The notes beneath the pieces are model-generated. The model saw nothing but the letters and a program-made list of their open reading frames with translations. It was not told where the DNA came from and ran no database searches. 64,000 nt of DNA from contig JACPEP010000017.1 in assembly GCA_016183425.1 (NCBI GenBank), positions 1 through 64,000 on the forward strand, in the 5' to 3' direction. Origin of the DNA: Chloroflexota bacterium (GTDB lineage: Bacteria > Chloroflexota > Dehalococcoidia > JACPEP01). Each line of letters begins with the position of its first letter. Position 1 is the stretch's first letter. A program made the position numbers and the translations under genes. Below are positions 19,397-28,121 of the stretch, piece after piece.

Positions 19397-20686
19397 ATGA
19401 AGACGGACAATTCCCATGGTCTCTATGAGCAGGCTCTGAGGTATTTTCCGGGCGGCGTGAACAGTCCGGTGCGGGCTTTTCGTGCCGTGGGGAGGGAACC
19501 CCTTTTTATTACCAGGGGGCGCGGCTCTCGCATCTGGGACGCCGATGACAATGAATCCATCGATTATGTTTGCTCCTGGGGCCCTCTTATTTTGGGCCAT
19601 GCCCATCCCCAGGTGGTGGCGGCCATAGAGGAGGCCGCGGAGAAGGGGACCAGCTTCGGCGCACCCACGGAGAGGGAAACGGCCCTGGCCAGGGAGATCA
19701 GCGGTGCGCTACCCTCTATGGAGAGGCTGCGCTTCGTCAACTCGGGCACTGAGGCCACCATGAGCGCCCTGCGGGTAGCCAGGGCATACACGGGCCGTAA
19801 CCAGGTCCTCAAGTTCGAGGGCTGCTACCACGGCCACGCCGACAGCTTTCTGGTGCGGGCCGGCTCCGGCGCCGCTACTTTGGGCCTGCCCGACAGCCCC
19901 GGGGTGCCTGCCTCCTGTGCCCAGGACACTCTTCTCGCCCCCTACAACGACATCCACGCTGTGGAGCGCCTGTTCGGCACCCAGGGAAGGGAGATCGCCG
20001 CCGTAATCGTGGAGCCGGTGGCCGCCAACATGGGGGTGGTTCTCCCGGCTCCCCAGTTCTTAGAGGCCCTGCGCCAGATCACCCAGGCCTTCGGCGCCCT
20101 CCTTATCTTCGACGAGGTTATCACCGGCTTTCGCGTCGCCTACGGCGGCGCCCAGACCCTCTATAACGTCATTCCTGATTTGACCTGCCTGGGGAAGATC
20201 ATCGGCGGCGGGCTGCCGGTGGGGGCCTACGGCGGCAAGAGAGAGATAATGGAGATGGTCGCTCCCTCCGGGCCGGTGTACCAGGCGGGCACCCTCTCCG
20301 GCAATCCTCTGGCCATGGCCGCCGGCCTGGCTACCCTCTGGGAGCTGGGCCAGGGCCAGGTCTACACCATTCTTGAGGAGAAGGGAAGGCATCTGGCCCG
20401 GGGGCTGCGGGAGGCCGCCGCTAGAACAGGCCGCCCCTTTCAGGTGGCGCAGATGGGCTCCCTGCTGACACCGTTTTTCGCCTCTGAGGAGGTAGTAGAC
20501 TACGTCTCCGCCCGGGCGGCCGATACCCAGGCCTACGCTCGCTTTTTCTGGGGAATGCTGCAACGGGGCGTCTCCCTTCCCCCCTCCCAGTTCGAGGCTG
20601 CCTTTATCTCCCTGGCCCATACCCAGGCCGACGTGGACGCCACCATCGCCGCCGCCCAGGAGGTGCTCCGGGAGATGGCGTCATAG
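19397..20686 (+). CDS. hemL: Glutamate-1-semialdehyde 2,1-aminomutase
   Basis: [96 protein letters not shown]. Confidence 0.96.
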   Translation: MKTDNSHGLYEQALRYFPGGVNSPVRAFRAVGREPLFITRGRGSRIWDADDNESIDYVCSWGPLILGHAHPQVVAAIEEAAEKGTSFGAPTERETALAREISGALPSMERLRFVNSGTEATMSALRVARAYTGRNQVLKFEGCYHGHADSFLVRAGSGAATLGLPDSPGVPASCAQDTLLAPYNDIHAVERLFGTQGREIAAVIVEPVAANMGVVLPAPQFLEALRQITQAFGALLIFDEVITGFRVAYGGAQTLYNVIPDLTCLGKIIGGGLPVGAYGGKREIMEMVAPSGPVYQAGTLSGNPLAMAAGLATLWELGQGQVYTILEEKGRHLARGLREAAARTGRPFQVAQMGSLLTPFFASEEVVDYVSARAADTQAYARFFWGMLQRGVSLPPSQFEAAFISLAHTQADVDATIAAAQEVLREMAS

Positions 20687-20700
20687 CAACGTCAGACCAC

Positions 20701-21525
20701 ATGGCTGAGGTAAACATGCTCACCATACACCCCCTTCTCTCAAGTTCGGGGTTTCAGCGGGGTCAGTATGGCCCCAATGTTTACCTGGTGGTGGGGCAGG
20801 GGAAGGCGGCCCTCATCGATACCGGCTACGCCGAGGACGTAGAGCGCCGCCTGGAGCAGATGAAAGACCACTTCTACCTGTCCTACATTGTTATCACCCA
20901 CTGTCACGTGGATCACGTGGGGGGCGTTGCCCGATTCCAGGAGGCTCTGGGGGGAGAGGTGGTGGTGCATCGGGCAGAGAGGGATTCTCCCTTGCTGCCG
21001 GACCGGGTGGACGGATGGCTGGAGGACGGGGCGGTCCTGGACCTGGGTGGGGGGCAATTGCAGGTGCTCCACACCCCGGGCCATAGCCCGGGACATATCT
21101 GTCTTTACCTGCCTCAGGAGAAAGCCCTCTTCTCCGGGGATCACGTTCTGGGGATGGGGACCACAGCCATTTCTCCGCCTCGGGGCGACATGGCTCAGTA
21201 CCTTCAGTCCCTCCGCCGCCTCCTGGAATATCCTGTGGAGTGCCTTTACCCCGGCCATGGACCAGTGGTCACCCAACCCAGGAGGAAGGTAGAGGAACTT
21301 ATTGAACACCGCCTGGCGCGGGAGAACCAGATACTGAAATTGTTATCTCAGGGCAGAGGTCGTGTGGAGGAGCTCTTTCAGGACATTTACTCTGAGCTGG
21401 AGCCCCGCTTGGAGGTATGGGCCAGAGGGCAGATATTGGCCCATCTGATAAAGCTGGAGGCAGAGGGTCGCGTCTCTCATGGTAGCAAAGACGGCGTTCC
21501 GGTGTACAAAGTGGTTCAGGGATAA
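20701..21525 (+). CDS. MBL-fold metallo-hydrolase
   Basis: VITHCHVDHVGG, HTPGHSPGHICLY, LFSGDHVLG, LYPGHGP. Confidence 0.9.
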   Translation: MAEVNMLTIHPLLSSSGFQRGQYGPNVYLVVGQGKAALIDTGYAEDVERRLEQMKDHFYLSYIVITHCHVDHVGGVARFQEALGGEVVVHRAERDSPLLPDRVDGWLEDGAVLDLGGGQLQVLHTPGHSPGHICLYLPQEKALFSGDHVLGMGTTAISPPRGDMAQYLQSLRRLLEYPVECLYPGHGPVVTQPRRKVEELIEHRLARENQILKLLSQGRGRVEELFQDIYSELEPRLEVWARGQILAHLIKLEAEGRVSHGSKDGVPVYKVVQG

Positions 21526-21527
21526 CC

Positions 21528-23378
21528 ATGTCTATCCAGGCTGTGGATTCGGGCTCGGTGGCGGGGGGCGACGCGGTACCGCAGAAAAAAGGCCGCCGAT
21601 GGCTTGTCACCTTCGGTCTGGGACTCTTCTTCATAATATCCCTTATTTCGGTGTACCAATTGGCCTATCGAGAGCGGATTTTTCTGGGGGTCCGCCTCTT
21701 GGACATTGATTTGGGGGCGCTGAACAGGGAGCAGGCCCAAAGACTTCTAAAGAGCAAGTACCAGGGATACCTGGACGGTACTCTTCTTCTTCGCTATCAG
21801 GATCAGGAGTGGCCGGTTACCCCCCGAAAGCTGGGGGTATCCTTCACCCCAGAGTCCACTGTGGCGGAGGCCTTTGGGGTAGGCCGGCAGGACGGGTTTC
21901 TGAACCGTCTGAAGATACAGGCGGAGGCAGTCGTCTGGGGGTGGCCGCTGCCCATGGCTGTCACCATGGATAAGGCCAAGCAAGACGATACCCTCGCCCC
22001 CATCGCCCGGCGTATACAAGTGAATCCGGTTGGCGCTGGACTGGTGGTGGAGAACCGGCAGGTAAAGGTCATCCCGGTTACCCAGGGCGTAGCCCTGGAT
22101 GGGGACGCCTTGAGCCGCCTTCTGGAGGAGCGCTTCCGGAGTCTTTCCCTGGAGCCGGTGGAGCTACCTTTGGCCGCCCTCCCACCCCACCTCTTGCCTC
22201 AGGATGTGGAGGAAGCGCGCCTCAAGGCCCAGCGCTTTATCTCCAGTCCTCTGACGCTCACCTTTCAGGACGTCCAGTGGCAGTGGCGGGATGGCCCGGT
22301 GACCCAGGTAGTGCATCGGAAATGGACGGTGGATGAGGCGACCCTGGCTAATAGCCTGCGTTTTCAGGAGATGACCACCGTCGATGGAAAAACTACCCTG
22401 GGGGTGGAGCTAGACGGTGCCAAGCTGACTCCTTTTGTTCGTCGCATTGCCCAGGAGGTGAATGCCGAGCCTAGGGATGCCCGGTTCCAGTGGCAGAAGG
22501 GCCAACTGACTCCTGCGGTGCTCAGTCGTTGGGGGCAACGTCTGGATGAGGCGGCTTTGGTGCAGCGGCTCCAGACCGCCGCCGGCTCTGCAGAGCGAAC
22601 CGTGGAGATACCGGTGGCCAAAACGCCCCCCACCGTGGCCATGGAAAACGTGGTCCGAATGGGCATTAAAGAGAAGATAGAGGAGCGGAGCACCTACTAC
22701 GGCGGCTCTATCCCAGAGCGGGCGGTCAACGTGGAACTGGGGGCGCAGCGCCTCAACGGGGTGGTGGTGGCGCCCGGGCAGGTGTTCAGCTTCAACCAGG
22801 CGGTGGGGGAGGTGTCCGCCGAGGCTGGCTATCAGGTAGGCTTCTCCATCGTAGAGAAGGAGACGGTGCCTGATGTGGGAGGCGGTATCTGTCAGGTGTC
22901 CACTACCCTCTTCCAGGCTATCTTCTGGGCCGGCTATCCCATCGAGGAGCGCTACCCCCATGCCTACCGTATGACTCGCTACGAGGAGCCCTATCAGGGC
23001 CTGGATGCCACCGTTTACGACCCTTATCTGGACCTCAAATTCAGAAACAATACCCAGAACTATCTCCTGATACAGACCAGGACGGAGAACCAGCGCCTCT
23101 ACGTCACCTTATACGGTACAAAGCCTTCCTGGCAGGTGAGCTTGGAACCGCCCCGGCTGGAGAACGTTAAGCCGGCGGAGAAGGAGATCGTCCGAGAGTA
23201 CAGCTCGGCGCTGGCCAAGGGACGGGAGGTGTGGGTGGAGAAGGCCGAGGACGGGGTGGACGTTACCGTGGTGCGTATCATCCAGGACGGGGGACGGGAG
23301 GTGCGGCGCGACCGCTTCTTCAGCCGTTACCGGCCGCAGCGAAACGTTCTGGTCATTGGCACCGGCCCGCAGGCCTGA
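21528..23378 (+). CDS. VanW-family protein with N-terminal TM and peptidoglycan-binding-like repeats
   Basis: FSFNQAVGEVSAEAGYQVGFSIVEKETVPDVGGGICQVSTTLFQAIFWAGYPIEERYPHAYRMTRYEEP. Confidence 0.88.
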   Translation: MSIQAVDSGSVAGGDAVPQKKGRRWLVTFGLGLFFIISLISVYQLAYRERIFLGVRLLDIDLGALNREQAQRLLKSKYQGYLDGTLLLRYQDQEWPVTPRKLGVSFTPESTVAEAFGVGRQDGFLNRLKIQAEAVVWGWPLPMAVTMDKAKQDDTLAPIARRIQVNPVGAGLVVENRQVKVIPVTQGVALDGDALSRLLEERFRSLSLEPVELPLAALPPHLLPQDVEEARLKAQRFISSPLTLTFQDVQWQWRDGPVTQVVHRKWTVDEATLANSLRFQEMTTVDGKTTLGVELDGAKLTPFVRRIAQEVNAEPRDARFQWQKGQLTPAVLSRWGQRLDEAALVQRLQTAAGSAERTVEIPVAKTPPTVAMENVVRMGIKEKIEERSTYYGGSIPERAVNVELGAQRLNGVVVAPGQVFSFNQAVGEVSAEAGYQVGFSIVEKETVPDVGGGICQVSTTLFQAIFWAGYPIEERYPHAYRMTRYEEPYQGLDATVYDPYLDLKFRNNTQNYLLIQTRTENQRLYVTLYGTKPSWQVSLEPPRLENVKPAEKEIVREYSSALAKGREVWVEKAEDGVDVTVVRIIQDGGREVRRDRFFSRYRPQRNVLVIGTGPQA

Positions 23379-23380
23379 CT

Positions 23381-23737
23381 TCAAGGGCAGAAGATGACTG
23401 TGCTTCTGTCATCGCTATGATAGCGATACTCCTGGCCCTGGTAGCTGAGAATGATGCGGAAGCCCGGCGTTATTACCGCAGCGTAGGACATACCGGGCTG
23501 GGGGCAGCCCAAGCTGGTATTGCTCCAGTTCACTGACGTCACCTGGGCGACCGCTATCTTGTCCTTAGGGATGGACAACCGACGCGCCAGGTCATCTCTG
23601 GCCATCTCCACTATGCCCTGAGCACCTAAGGGCGGCGGCGTCGGGGTAACCTCCGCCCCTCCGCCTCCCCTGAGAAAGCAGGCCTGACCCAAGGCGACCA
23701 CGGCGATGACTGCCATGGCCCCCCAAGACCTCCTCAA
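23381..23737 (-). CDS. Putative small lipoprotein
   Basis: Signal/lipobox VVALGQAC; NTSLGCPQPGMSYAAVITPGFRIILSYQGQEYRYHSD. Confidence 0.6.
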   Translation of the reverse strand: MRRSWGAMAVIAVVALGQACFLRGGGGAEVTPTPPPLGAQGIVEMARDDLARRLSIPKDKIAVAQVTSVNWSNTSLGCPQPGMSYAAVITPGFRIILSYQGQEYRYHSDDRSTVIFCP

Positions 23738-24426
23738 CTGCTCTCCCTCACCATGCTCTCCTCCGTATGGCGGCGCAGGTTGCCTGGCCAGCGCTTAAAA
23801 TGGGCTTCCTTCAGGTGCTGAAACTGCTGCTGATAGACGGCAGAGGTGATCCGTTCTGTGGACATGATGATGGCGTCTTCGTGATTATCGGTGTAGTAGC
23901 CAGGCCGAATACCGTTTCGGACGAAGCCAAACTTTTGGTATAGGGCCTGGCCGATGGCGTTGGTCGCCCGAACCTCCAGGGTCACAAATTGAGCCTGTTT
24001 CTGCATGGCCAGATCAATGAGGGCGATGAGAAGAAGCTCCCCCAATCCCTGATGACGAAGGCTCTCCCGTACAGCGATGGTGGTAACATGGGCCTCGTCC
24101 ATGACCACCCATAGCCCCGCGAAGCCAGCGATATAAAAGGCGGGGGCAGTACCATCGTTGGTGTTTAAGACACGTTTCATACCCGAGACCAGGCGTTGGA
24201 GGGTTGAAACAGAGGGTGAGATGTTTTCCGGTGACGGTGGGATGACCCCAGACTCCTCCTCTTGCCTTCGGCTCACATCATAGACCACCAGATAGCTAGC
24301 GAGTTTATTATCTTGTAGCTCTCGTTTGAAGGCGGTGGGCGGCCACAGGGTAGAGAAGGCTTCTCTCTCGATCTCTGCCACCTGGGGTATATCCTCTAAT
24401 CGCATATGCCTTATTGCATAGGGCAT
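23734..24426 (-). CDS. GNAT acetyltransferase (RimI-like)
   Basis: AIRHMRLEDIPQVAEIEREAFSTLWPP, VTTIAVRESLRHQGLGELLLIALIDLAM, LEVRATNAIGQALYQKFGFVRNGIRPGYYTDNHEDAIIM; ~45-aa insert relative to RimI. Confidence 0.8.
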   Translation of the reverse strand: MPYAIRHMRLEDIPQVAEIEREAFSTLWPPTAFKRELQDNKLASYLVVYDVSRRQEEESGVIPPSPENISPSVSTLQRLVSGMKRVLNTNDGTAPAFYIAGFAGLWVVMDEAHVTTIAVRESLRHQGLGELLLIALIDLAMQKQAQFVTLEVRATNAIGQALYQKFGFVRNGIRPGYYTDNHEDAIIMSTERITSAVYQQQFQHLKEAHFKRWPGNLRRHTEESMVRESS

Positions 24427-24577
24427 ATCCTTCACCCTCAATTCCCTAATCTATTCCTTAACGCCATTGTATCATAACTTCTTTTTGCCCATCACTATCC
24501 TTAAGACCCCAAAATCGTTTAATATATGGGCGAGGAGATAGGTTTCTATCTTTTAGCCCAAAACCTGGGGAGGCGCT

Positions 24578-25138
24578 GTGCCTGATGAGGCGGAAATTGT
24601 TAATCGAGCCAAGAAGGGGGATGAGACAGCTCTAGCTGAGCTCTATGAGACCTATTTTGAACCGGTGTATCGCTATGTGGCGCTGCGGGTGAACAGCACT
24701 GCCGATGCTGAGGATATAACGGAGCAGGTATTCCTACGTATGCTGGAGGCCATCGGCTCTTATCAGTGGCGCAATACCCCTTTTTCCGCCTGGCTTTTTC
24801 GCATCGCCCACAATCAGGTGGTGGACCATTGGCGGCGCTCCGCCCGAGAGAGGAAGCTGGCAGTGGAGATGATGGCAACGTCAGAGGTCTGGCGACCCGT
24901 CAGTGCCGAGACGGCCCTGGAGGTCAGGCTGCGGTTGGAGGAGTTGGTCCAGGCCCTGAAACAGCTTACTGGGGCCCAGCAAAGGGTGGTGGCTTTACGC
25001 TTTGGTGCGGAGCTCTCCCTGGCGGAGACGGCCCGAATCATGGGCAAGAGTGAGGGGGCGGTAAAGGCCCTTCAGCACAGTGCGCTGGCTGCTATGCGGC
25101 GAATATTGAGAAAAGAGGAGGACGAGGGGACCCTTTAA
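24578..25138 (+). CDS. ECF-type RNA polymerase sigma factor
   Basis: ALAELYETYFEPVYRYVALRVNSTADAEDITEQVFLRMLEAI, PFSAWLFRIAHNQVVDHWRR, VALRFGAELSLAETARIMGKSEGAVKALQHSALAAMRR; GTG start. Confidence 0.9.
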   Translation: MPDEAEIVNRAKKGDETALAELYETYFEPVYRYVALRVNSTADAEDITEQVFLRMLEAIGSYQWRNTPFSAWLFRIAHNQVVDHWRRSARERKLAVEMMATSEVWRPVSAETALEVRLRLEELVQALKQLTGAQQRVVALRFGAELSLAETARIMGKSEGAVKALQHSALAAMRRILRKEEDEGTL

Positions 25139-25148
25139 GGGGTGACTC

Positions 25149-26201
25149 TTGGATGTTGCCATGTTGAGGCGGTCTTTGGATGATGTCTTAGAAGAGTGCT
25201 TGCGGCGTATGGCCCGGGGGGAGGGGATAGAGGAGTGCTTTCAGGACTATCCCCGGGAGGCCGAGGAGCTCAGGCCCCTTCTGGAGGTCGCGTGGGAGGT
25301 TATTTATGCTTCTCGCCAGGTGCCCCGGGCCTCCTTTCGGCGAGAGGCGGAGGGCCGCTTTCGCGCTGCCGTGGCGGCCCGGGGGATGGCGCGCCTCTCT
25401 TTCTGGCGCCGGCTTTCTTGGGCGGCGGCGGTAGCGATACTGATCCTGGCGGGAGGTGGCGGCGTGGTGGCCGCCTCCGGCGGCAGCCTGCCCGGAGAAC
25501 CTCTTTACCCGGTGAAAACATCCACCGAAGAGATGCGTATGTTTCTAGCGCCGGGAGCTTTGGACAAGGCTCGTCTTCAGGCTTATTTCGCTGAGGCGCG
25601 GGCAGCGGAGATGGCTCGTATGGCGGAGAGGGGGCGGGATGAAGAGGTAGCCCCTCTCTTGCTTCGTCTCGCCTGGCATTGGTATCAGCAAGAAAGGTTC
25701 GTCCGGCTGACGGATTGGCAGGTCAAGGAGATGAAGGACCTGGTAGCCCTGGAAGGCAACCTGGCGGCAAGCGAGGCGCGCCAGGAAGCCGTTCTAAAGG
25801 GAATTCTGGAGAGGTCGCCTCTTCGGGCACGGGTGGCTCTGGAGCACGCCATCCGCGTCTCCCGAAGGGGCCAGCTCAGCTCTCTGGCTGTCCTGGAGGG
25901 AGTGCGGAAGGTAAGGGGCTTCCCTCCCTCTATTTCTTTTCCCCCTTCACCAGAGGAGCCCGTGGCGGGGGGCAGGGGCGACGAGCCTGGGTTGAGACTG
26001 GAATGGCGAGGGATTCTCCAGGAGAAAGACCCCCAGGGGCGCCTCGTCATCAGCGGCCTGGCTTTGGATGTAGAGGGGGCACAGATAGAGCCGGGCCTTA
26101 CCCTGGGCCATCTGGTTCAAGCCCAGGTTGTCTTTCGTCGCGGCGAAGTGGTGGCCGTGAGCATCAAAGGGCTGGACCAGAGAAGTGAAAGCGGACGATA
26201 A
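25149..26201 (+). CDS. Membrane protein with DUF5667-like region (putative anti-sigma partner) and C-terminal DUF5666-like segment
   Basis: One TM (AAAVAILILAGGGGVVAASGGSLPGEPLYPVKTSTEEMRMFL); directly downstream of the ECF sigma gene. Confidence 0.7.
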   Translation: MDVAMLRRSLDDVLEECLRRMARGEGIEECFQDYPREAEELRPLLEVAWEVIYASRQVPRASFRREAEGRFRAAVAARGMARLSFWRRLSWAAAVAILILAGGGGVVAASGGSLPGEPLYPVKTSTEEMRMFLAPGALDKARLQAYFAEARAAEMARMAERGRDEEVAPLLLRLAWHWYQQERFVRLTDWQVKEMKDLVALEGNLAASEARQEAVLKGILERSPLRARVALEHAIRVSRRGQLSSLAVLEGVRKVRGFPPSISFPPSPEEPVAGGRGDEPGLRLEWRGILQEKDPQGRLVISGLALDVEGAQIEPGLTLGHLVQAQVVFRRGEVVAVSIKGLDQRSESGR

Positions 26202-26332
26202 GCCGCTCCCCTTCGCGCCCATACCTTCTCTTACGCCTAAGGCGTACCAGATTCCGAGGCTATGGCTATTCTCCAGAATACGTTCTCCATCTGGCCTGCC
26301 TGGTAGAGCGCCCGCAAGGTTCTCCTCGAACT

Positions 26333-26596
26333 GTGATCCAGGTTGTAAACAATATTGTCTGTGGGCAGTGCCCCTTTTTGGGCGATGGAGGATGCCAGGA
26401 GGGGAACGCTTGCGTGGAGAAGCGGGTGGGGGAACGGGATGTGAGAGTGATGGCCGCCTTGGCTTTGGCTCCGGGGCAAAATATTGCCTGGGAAAGGGCA
26501 AAAAGGAGGCTTGATCGCCTCACTGTAGACGACCAGCGACGACTGTGTTACGGTTGTCTATGGCAGGGCTATTGCTATCAAGATGAGGGGGTATGA
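26333..26596 (+). CDS. Small Cys-rich protein (possible Zn/Fe-S site)
   Basis: 87 aa with seven cysteines: CGQC-x6-C-x5-C and CYGC-x4-C; ATGA overlap with the ABC ATPase. Confidence 0.55.
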   Translation: MIQVVNNIVCGQCPFLGDGGCQEGNACVEKRVGERDVRVMAALALAPGQNIAWERAKRRLDRLTVDDQRRLCYGCLWQGYCYQDEGV

Positions 26597-27357
26597 AGGC
26601 ATCCCGTACCGTCGCTACTGAAAAGAAGGAGGGGGACGCCACGCCCGTGGTGGAAGTGGTGGCGGTGGAGTTCAACTACGGGAAGCCCCGGGTTCTGGAT
26701 GGACTCTCTCTGGCGGTGGCCGAGGGGATGAGTTTTGGTCTGCTGGGACCCAACGGTGCGGGCAAAACCACCCTTATTCGTATGCTGGTGGGACTGCTGC
26801 GTCCCCTTAAGGGCACCGTCCGAGTGTTGGGAGAGGTTCCCTCCCCCAGGGTCACCGGACGTATCGGGTATATGCCCCAGTTTCCGGCCCTTTATGGCGA
26901 GCTTACCGTGGCCCACAATGTGGATTTTTTTGCCCGTATGTACGGGATGGGGGATGGGCGGCGGCAGCGGGTGGAGGAAGCTTTGCGCTTGGTGGGACTA
27001 TGGGAGCGCCGTGGCGACGCCGTCCTTCACCTCAGCGGCGGTATGCGGCAACGGTTGAGCCTGGCCTGCGCTTTGGTTCACCGGCCGCCCCTTTTGATCC
27101 TGGATGAGCCCACCGTGGGGCTGGATCCGGAATTGCGGGCCACTTTTTGGGACTACTTCCATCAATTGACCGCTCAGGGTAATACCATAGTCATCTCCAG
27201 CCATACTATGGATGACGCCGCCCACTGCGATGAGCTGGCCTTTCTGCGGGCGGGCCGGGTCATTGCCCAGGGAAGCCCGACCCAACTGAGGCAAGCCACC
27301 GGTCGTGAAGCCGCCACCTTGGAAGAGGCCTTTCTCCATTTCGTACGGAGGGGCTGA
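26593..27357 (+). CDS. ABC transporter ATP-binding protein (ABC-2 type)
   Basis: LLGPNGAGKTTLIRMLVGLLRP, HLSGGMRQRLSLACALVHRPPLLILDEPTVGLDPELR. Confidence 0.93.
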   Translation: MKASRTVATEKKEGDATPVVEVVAVEFNYGKPRVLDGLSLAVAEGMSFGLLGPNGAGKTTLIRMLVGLLRPLKGTVRVLGEVPSPRVTGRIGYMPQFPALYGELTVAHNVDFFARMYGMGDGRRQRVEEALRLVGLWERRGDAVLHLSGGMRQRLSLACALVHRPPLLILDEPTVGLDPELRATFWDYFHQLTAQGNTIVISSHTMDDAAHCDELAFLRAGRVIAQGSPTQLRQATGREAATLEEAFLHFVRRG

Positions 27358-27358
27358 T

Positions 27359-28090
27359 ATGTCCGTCGAGAGGACACTGGCCATCGCCCAGCGCATAATC
27401 ACTCAGATCCTGCGGGACCATCGCACCATGGCCCTTATCTTGATTGTGCCCACCATGGTGATGACGTTGGTGGGGCTGAGCTTCTACGAGCAAAAGGCGG
27501 TGCTTAACTTTGCTGCCCCCGCCATACTGGGGGCTTTTGTTATGTTTTTCGTTTTTATCCTTACCGGGGTGAGCTTTCTCAGGGAACGGATGCAGGGCAC
27601 TTTGGAGCGGCTGCTGGCCACTCCGGTGAGTCGCGGGGATGTCCTGGTGGGCTATCTGGCGGGATTTCTCCTCTTCGCTGCGGTGCAGTCCCTCCTGGTA
27701 GTGCTCTTCCTACTTCTGGTGCTCCAAATCTCTTATCAGGGGGCGCTGTGGCATATCCTTTTGTTCGTGATGGTGATGGCCATGGCTTCGGTCAACATGG
27801 GCATCTTCTTTTCCACCTTCGCCAATAACGAATTCCAAGTGATGCAGTTCATCCCCATGGTGATGGGGCCACAGCTTTTCTTGGCCGGCGTGCTGCTGCC
27901 GGTGGAGCAGATGCCGGAGTATTTGCAGATCATATCACGGTTTTTGCCCCTGACTTACGCCATCAGGGGACTGAGGAAGATCATGTTGGAGGGGCAGGGT
28001 TTGGGAGGAGTTGCCACTGAGCTCAGTATACTGGCTGGGTTCGCGGTCTTGATGTTGGCCCTGGCGGCCATGGCCGTGAGGCGCTCTTAG
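27359..28090 (+). CDS. ABC-2 type transporter permease
   Basis: Multi-TM; SFLRERMQGTLERLLATPVSRGDVLVGYLAGF; RFLPLTYAIRGLRKIMLEG. Confidence 0.88.
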   Translation: MSVERTLAIAQRIITQILRDHRTMALILIVPTMVMTLVGLSFYEQKAVLNFAAPAILGAFVMFFVFILTGVSFLRERMQGTLERLLATPVSRGDVLVGYLAGFLLFAAVQSLLVVLFLLLVLQISYQGALWHILLFVMVMAMASVNMGIFFSTFANNEFQVMQFIPMVMGPQLFLAGVLLPVEQMPEYLQIISRFLPLTYAIRGLRKIMLEGQGLGGVATELSILAGFAVLMLALAAMAVRRS

Positions 28091-28121
28091 TTTTTTCGGC
28101 GGGTGGGGGTCTGGGGACTTT

